DNA of 64,000 bases, taken from positions 167,964 to 231,963 of the forward strand of contig NZ_CANLGX010000005.1 of NCBI RefSeq assembly GCF_947490415.1, read 5' to 3'. Source of the stretch: an uncultured Eudoraea sp. (lineage in GTDB: Bacteria; Bacteroidota; Bacteroidia; Flavobacteriales; Flavobacteriaceae). Each line of letters opens with the position of its first letter. Position 1 is the first letter of the stretch. A program made the translations under genes and the position numbers. A model generated the notes under the pieces. The model ran no database searches, had not been told where the DNA came from, and worked only from the letters and a program-made list of their open reading frames with translations. Positions 61,152 through 64,000 of the stretch are shown piece by piece.

Positions 61152-64000
61152 CTTATGAGCTGAATCCAGCCTTTTCTAATTTCTGAACCATCTCCTAAAT
61201 CCAGTACATAATAATAGGTGCCTGCAGATAACTGTTCACCGTTTCTTGTTCCATCCCAGGTATTCCCATCTGTCATGCCCTGAGCTTCAAATACCTTATT
61301 TCCATATCTGTTAAAAATCTCAAGGGAATTGTTTGGATAATTTTCCAGGTTATTAATCTTAAGCAGGTCGTTTGTTCCATCACCATTGGGCGAAAACTGA
61401 TTAAAGAGGAAGCCGGGTTCCGTGCTGGTTGGTTCGTTTACATTAACCCGGACAAATGCTTCCGGATTCGCTCCTGGCACCAGAGGAGGACTAAGTATGG
61501 TTGCGGTATTGCCCCAAATACCTGATCTGGGAACCCTTACGGTAATCTGTAGTGTCGCCTGCTGGTTTAGCTGTAAGCTGGGTATTTCCCATAAACCACT
61601 AGCACGGGTGTAAGCGCCTATGTCAGCAATATGAGAGATATACTCGAACTCAGTATCCGGAGTGTCCGGTATTATATCTTCAACCACAATTTGAGATACC
61701 GTTCCCTCTAAGGATTGGTTAGTAACTAGAATTGTAAATACAACTTCTTCTCCCACTAATGGGTTTGCGCTCTCTACAGTTTTTTCAATTAACAGGTTTA
61801 CCTCTTCAGGCGCGCCAATACTTAGCGTTACAGTATCCTCGTTATTGGCATCATTGTTATCCACTGGTAAGGAACTTATAAGTGTCGCAGTATTGGAATA
61901 AATCCCCTGATCTAAAACTATTGCTGTAATATTGAGGGTTGCACTGGCCAAAGGCTGCAATTCATCAATAACCCATTCTCCGGTTGTATTGTCATATGTT
62001 CCCAGAGAAGCGGTCTCGGATACATATTCAAAGCCACTTTGCAATACATCGCTTATGAGTACATCCGATACAGTGCTGTCTGCAAGATTGTTTACAGTAA
62101 CGGTAAAGATAACTTCCTGCCCAACCTGGACAATTTGAACGTCTACGCTTTTGGTAATTTCAAGATCAATACCCGTGCCTGTGCCATCATCATTAATTAT
62201 TGTTCCCAGTGAGGTTGCTGTAGCAAGGGTTGCTCCACCGCTGGGATTGCTTAAAGTAACGGTAAAAGTTTCATCAGGTTCTACAGTTAGATCGCCATTT
62301 ACATTTATATTCAAAGTCCCTACAGAGGAGCCTGCAATAAAATTTGCAGTGCCACTGGGTAATGTGCCTCCTACAAAGTCCTCTTCATCTGCAGGATTTT
62401 GACCGCTACCTGTAACAGCATAGTCAACCGTAGCTGCCACAGATATATCACCCGTACGGCTTAGACTAAAACCAAAGACCGTAGTACCATTATTGCCCTC
62501 AAGAAGAGTCACGCCAGCCCCAATAGAAATATCATTAATACAATCCGTTACCGTTATGGTTACTGTAACCGTCTGGTCTACACATGGTGGAACCGCCGTA
62601 TTAGTGGTATAAGCAAACTCATAATTCCCGACTGCAAGCCCGCTGAAATCCACAACATTTTGTCCGTCGATAATAACATTTCCTTCTGAGGGATCGGTTG
62701 TTATTGCCCATGTACCAGGATCTGCACCAATTAGGAGATCATCGAGATCTACTGTTGTAATACCATTGTCTGCAACATTACATGCAGAGCCGTTTACAGG
62801 TGTCCCCGGAGAGGGTTCTATATTTACGGCAACTGTTACCTCCTGTCTTGCCGAAGTACAACCATTGGCCGTAGCCTCTACCCAAAAGGAAGTTGTTTCT
62901 GTTAAAATAGGGGTTGTATACGTATCTGTATTAGATAAAACAAGCGTATCCAAAGGATCATCTGTTGCATACCAGTTAAAATTTGGATTAGTTGTGCCGG
63001 GAGGGATTATGCCTTCAACAGTAAGTACTGCCTGCCCGGATCCACAGAGGGTCTCGCTTCTTGTAGCTGTTATGACAGGGGTATTATTAACTACAAGAGT
63101 AACCTCTGAAGAAGGGCTCCAGCATAAGTCATCCGTAGCATAAAAAAAAGCATAATACGTACCTGTGGTAGGATTGTCTATCTCGGCCTGAGTTAAATGA
63201 TCGCTAGCAGGATCCGTTGGATTAGGGTTCCTGCTCCAGACTAAAATAGTGCCCGATGGTGAGCTGCCATCCGTATAATCATCTAAACTAAGGGAGACAG
63301 GTATTTCATCACAATACCCACGGGGTACAATATCGGCAGGAATTAAAATCGGCGGTGCAACATCACAATCGAATTCACATGTGGTTACGGTTATTGTAAC
63401 TGTACTTGTGGCCTCTGAGCAAGCCCCCTGCGCTGTATTGGTGGTATAGGTATATACATAGACACCCACGTCCTCACCGTCAAACTGAACTCTATTACTA
63501 TCATCCGGAGCTACCTCGGCCGGGCCACTGGTCCAGGACCAATCTCCATTATCTTCCCCTGTGATGAAGTTATCTAATTCTACTCTTGTTACACTATTTC
63601 TCCCTCGATTGCAGGCTGCTGTATTCGTGGTAGTACCGGCAGAAGGTGTTGTGTTAAATTGAAGATCTATCTGCAATACCTGACTGGCACAATCATTAAG
63701 TGCATCATAGAAAAACCCATAATAGTTATCAGAACCTGTTACTACGCTACTTGATAAATGCGCTCCCGTATTTAATGGATCAGAATTTGTACTCCATGTA
63801 AGTACTGAATTAGGTGGTGCCGGGGTATTTGTATACGCATCTAAATCCTGACCGTTGCTATCGCATAATTCCGTGGGCACACCCCCATTTAAAAGCGGGG
63901 CAGAAGTACCGGCAGCACAATCGTCATCATTAAGTATCGTATAGGTTGTAGATGTTATTCCTGCCAAACTTGCATCTCCCGTAGCTCCAACTAAATCCAG
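61148..64000 (-). CDS. large surface adhesin with T9SS type B C-terminal domain, N-terminus outside window
   Basis: The frame is open from base 64000 (no start seen; the TTG at 63967 is internal). At least 950 aa are visible. From the N-terminal side they comprise several repeats with CxxxxNG and YTYTTNTA-type pattern (Ig-like or HYR-type adhesin repeats), a Calx-beta-like domain (about residue 490-600, ending PDETFTVTLSNP), two DUF11-type repeats (about 610-715 and 725-825; DLEITKSVD and VNLLIEKTV), and a C-terminal gliding-type sorting domain (about 850-939: NQFSPNGDGTND, LEIFNRYGNKVFEA, NTWDGTRNG, GTYYYVLDL). It should be exported by the type IX system and held by the PorP/SprF and OmpA partners encoded downstream. 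Confidence 0.9.
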   Translation of the reverse strand: MDLVGATGDASLAGITSTTYTILNDDDCAAGTSAPLLNGGVPTELCDSNGQDLDAYTNTPAPPNSVLTWSTNSDPLNTGAHLSSSVVTGSDNYYGFFYDALNDCASQVLQIDLQFNTTPSAGTTTNTAACNRGRNSVTRVELDNFITGEDNGDWSWTSGPAEVAPDDSNRVQFDGEDVGVYVYTYTTNTAQGACSEATSTVTITVTTCEFDCDVAPPILIPADIVPRGYCDEIPVSLSLDDYTDGSSPSGTILVWSRNPNPTDPASDHLTQAEIDNPTTGTYYAFFYATDDLCWSPSSEVTLVVNNTPVITATRSETLCGSGQAVLTVEGIIPPGTTNPNFNWYATDDPLDTLVLSNTDTYTTPILTETTSFWVEATANGCTSARQEVTVAVNIEPSPGTPVNGSACNVADNGITTVDLDDLLIGADPGTWAITTDPSEGNVIIDGQNVVDFSGLAVGNYEFAYTTNTAVPPCVDQTVTVTITVTDCINDISIGAGVTLLEGNNGTTVFGFSLSRTGDISVAATVDYAVTGSGQNPADEEDFVGGTLPSGTANFIAGSSVGTLNINVNGDLTVEPDETFTVTLSNPSGGATLATATSLGTIINDDGTGTGIDLEITKSVDVQIVQVGQEVIFTVTVNNLADSTVSDVLISDVLQSGFEYVSETASLGTYDNTTGEWVIDELQPLASATLNITAIVLDQGIYSNTATLISSLPVDNNDANNEDTVTLSIGAPEEVNLLIEKTVESANPLVGEEVVFTILVTNQSLEGTVSQIVVEDIIPDTPDTEFEYISHIADIGAYTRASGLWEIPSLQLNQQATLQITVRVPRSGIWGNTATILSPPLVPGANPEAFVRVNVNEPTSTEPGFLFNQFSPNGDGTNDLLKINNLENYPNNSLEIFNRYGNKVFEAQGMTDGNTWDGTRNGEQLSAGTYYYVLDLGDGSEIRKGWIQLIR

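Noticed and set aside
62766..63143. 125-codon frame opposite the adhesin
   Set aside because: Shadow of repetitive, Val/Thr-rich adhesin repeats.
1..64000. CRISPR array
   Set aside because: No regularly spaced direct repeats with spacers and no cas gene were seen.

Overview
The window is a stretch of a Flavobacteriaceae (Bacteroidota) chromosome, probably from a marine or polysaccharide-degrading species. The signs are a Bacteroidota-type promoter (TTTG, then TAnnTTTG) before the tRNAs, many lipoproteins with typical SPII signals, a GH97 alpha-glucosidase, a GH105 enzyme, DUF6090 and Lacal_2735-type family proteins, and a PorP/SprF protein next to a type IX secretion (gliding-type) C-terminal domain.

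Layout. (1) Positions 1-2190 are core: the 3' part of mutS, then a promoter, a broken tRNA-Gly copy, tRNA-Gly(GCC) and tRNA-Leu(UAA). (2) Positions 2134-27557 are an integrated element of about 25.4 kb in the 3' end of tRNA-Leu. It is bounded by a 17-bp direct repeat (2134-2150 and 27541-27557), has matching putative integrase arm sites near both ends, and carries a tyrosine integrase just inside the right end. Its right part is a mobility/replication module: integrase, a 274-aa unknown, an excisionase-like HTH protein, an SF3 helicase fused to a possible polymerase/primase domain, and iteron-like GTTACAACC repeats. Its left and middle parts are defence cargo: AbiH, three unknown genes (two sharing a 29-bp upstream motif and an MGLxDF N-terminus), a type II restriction-modification pair (5mC methyltransferase plus BglII-like endonuclease), and a five-gene overlapping operon built on DrmA (helicase) and DrmB (DUF1998). 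That operon also has a DrmE-like candidate, a NERD-domain SF1 helicase and an unrecognised 370-aa protein where DrmC would be expected. It looks like a variant of DISARM and is the best candidate for an undescribed system. (3) Positions 27600-32060 are scarred: a small conserved gene split into two pieces around a DUF4382-type lipoprotein, tandem DUF6090 genes and a truncated InlB-repeat lipoprotein.

(4) Positions 32062-64000 are ordinary core genome. They hold a glycosyltransferase-like gene, a PagL-like lipid A deacylase, a three-gene operon (gamma-glutamyltransferase, then a kinase/phospho-lyase fusion, then a DapB-like reductase), GH97 and glucokinase, an esterase-GH105 pair, folE, envelope proteins (AsmA-like, DUF481, SanA-like), an Nramp-related transporter, an acetate uptake and activation operon (DUF4212, SSS symporter, acs), and a T9SS surface-protein operon (large adhesin, PorP/SprF, OmpA-family) that runs off the right edge.

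Functional assignments come from motifs read by eye. No database search, base-composition calculation or structure prediction was run.
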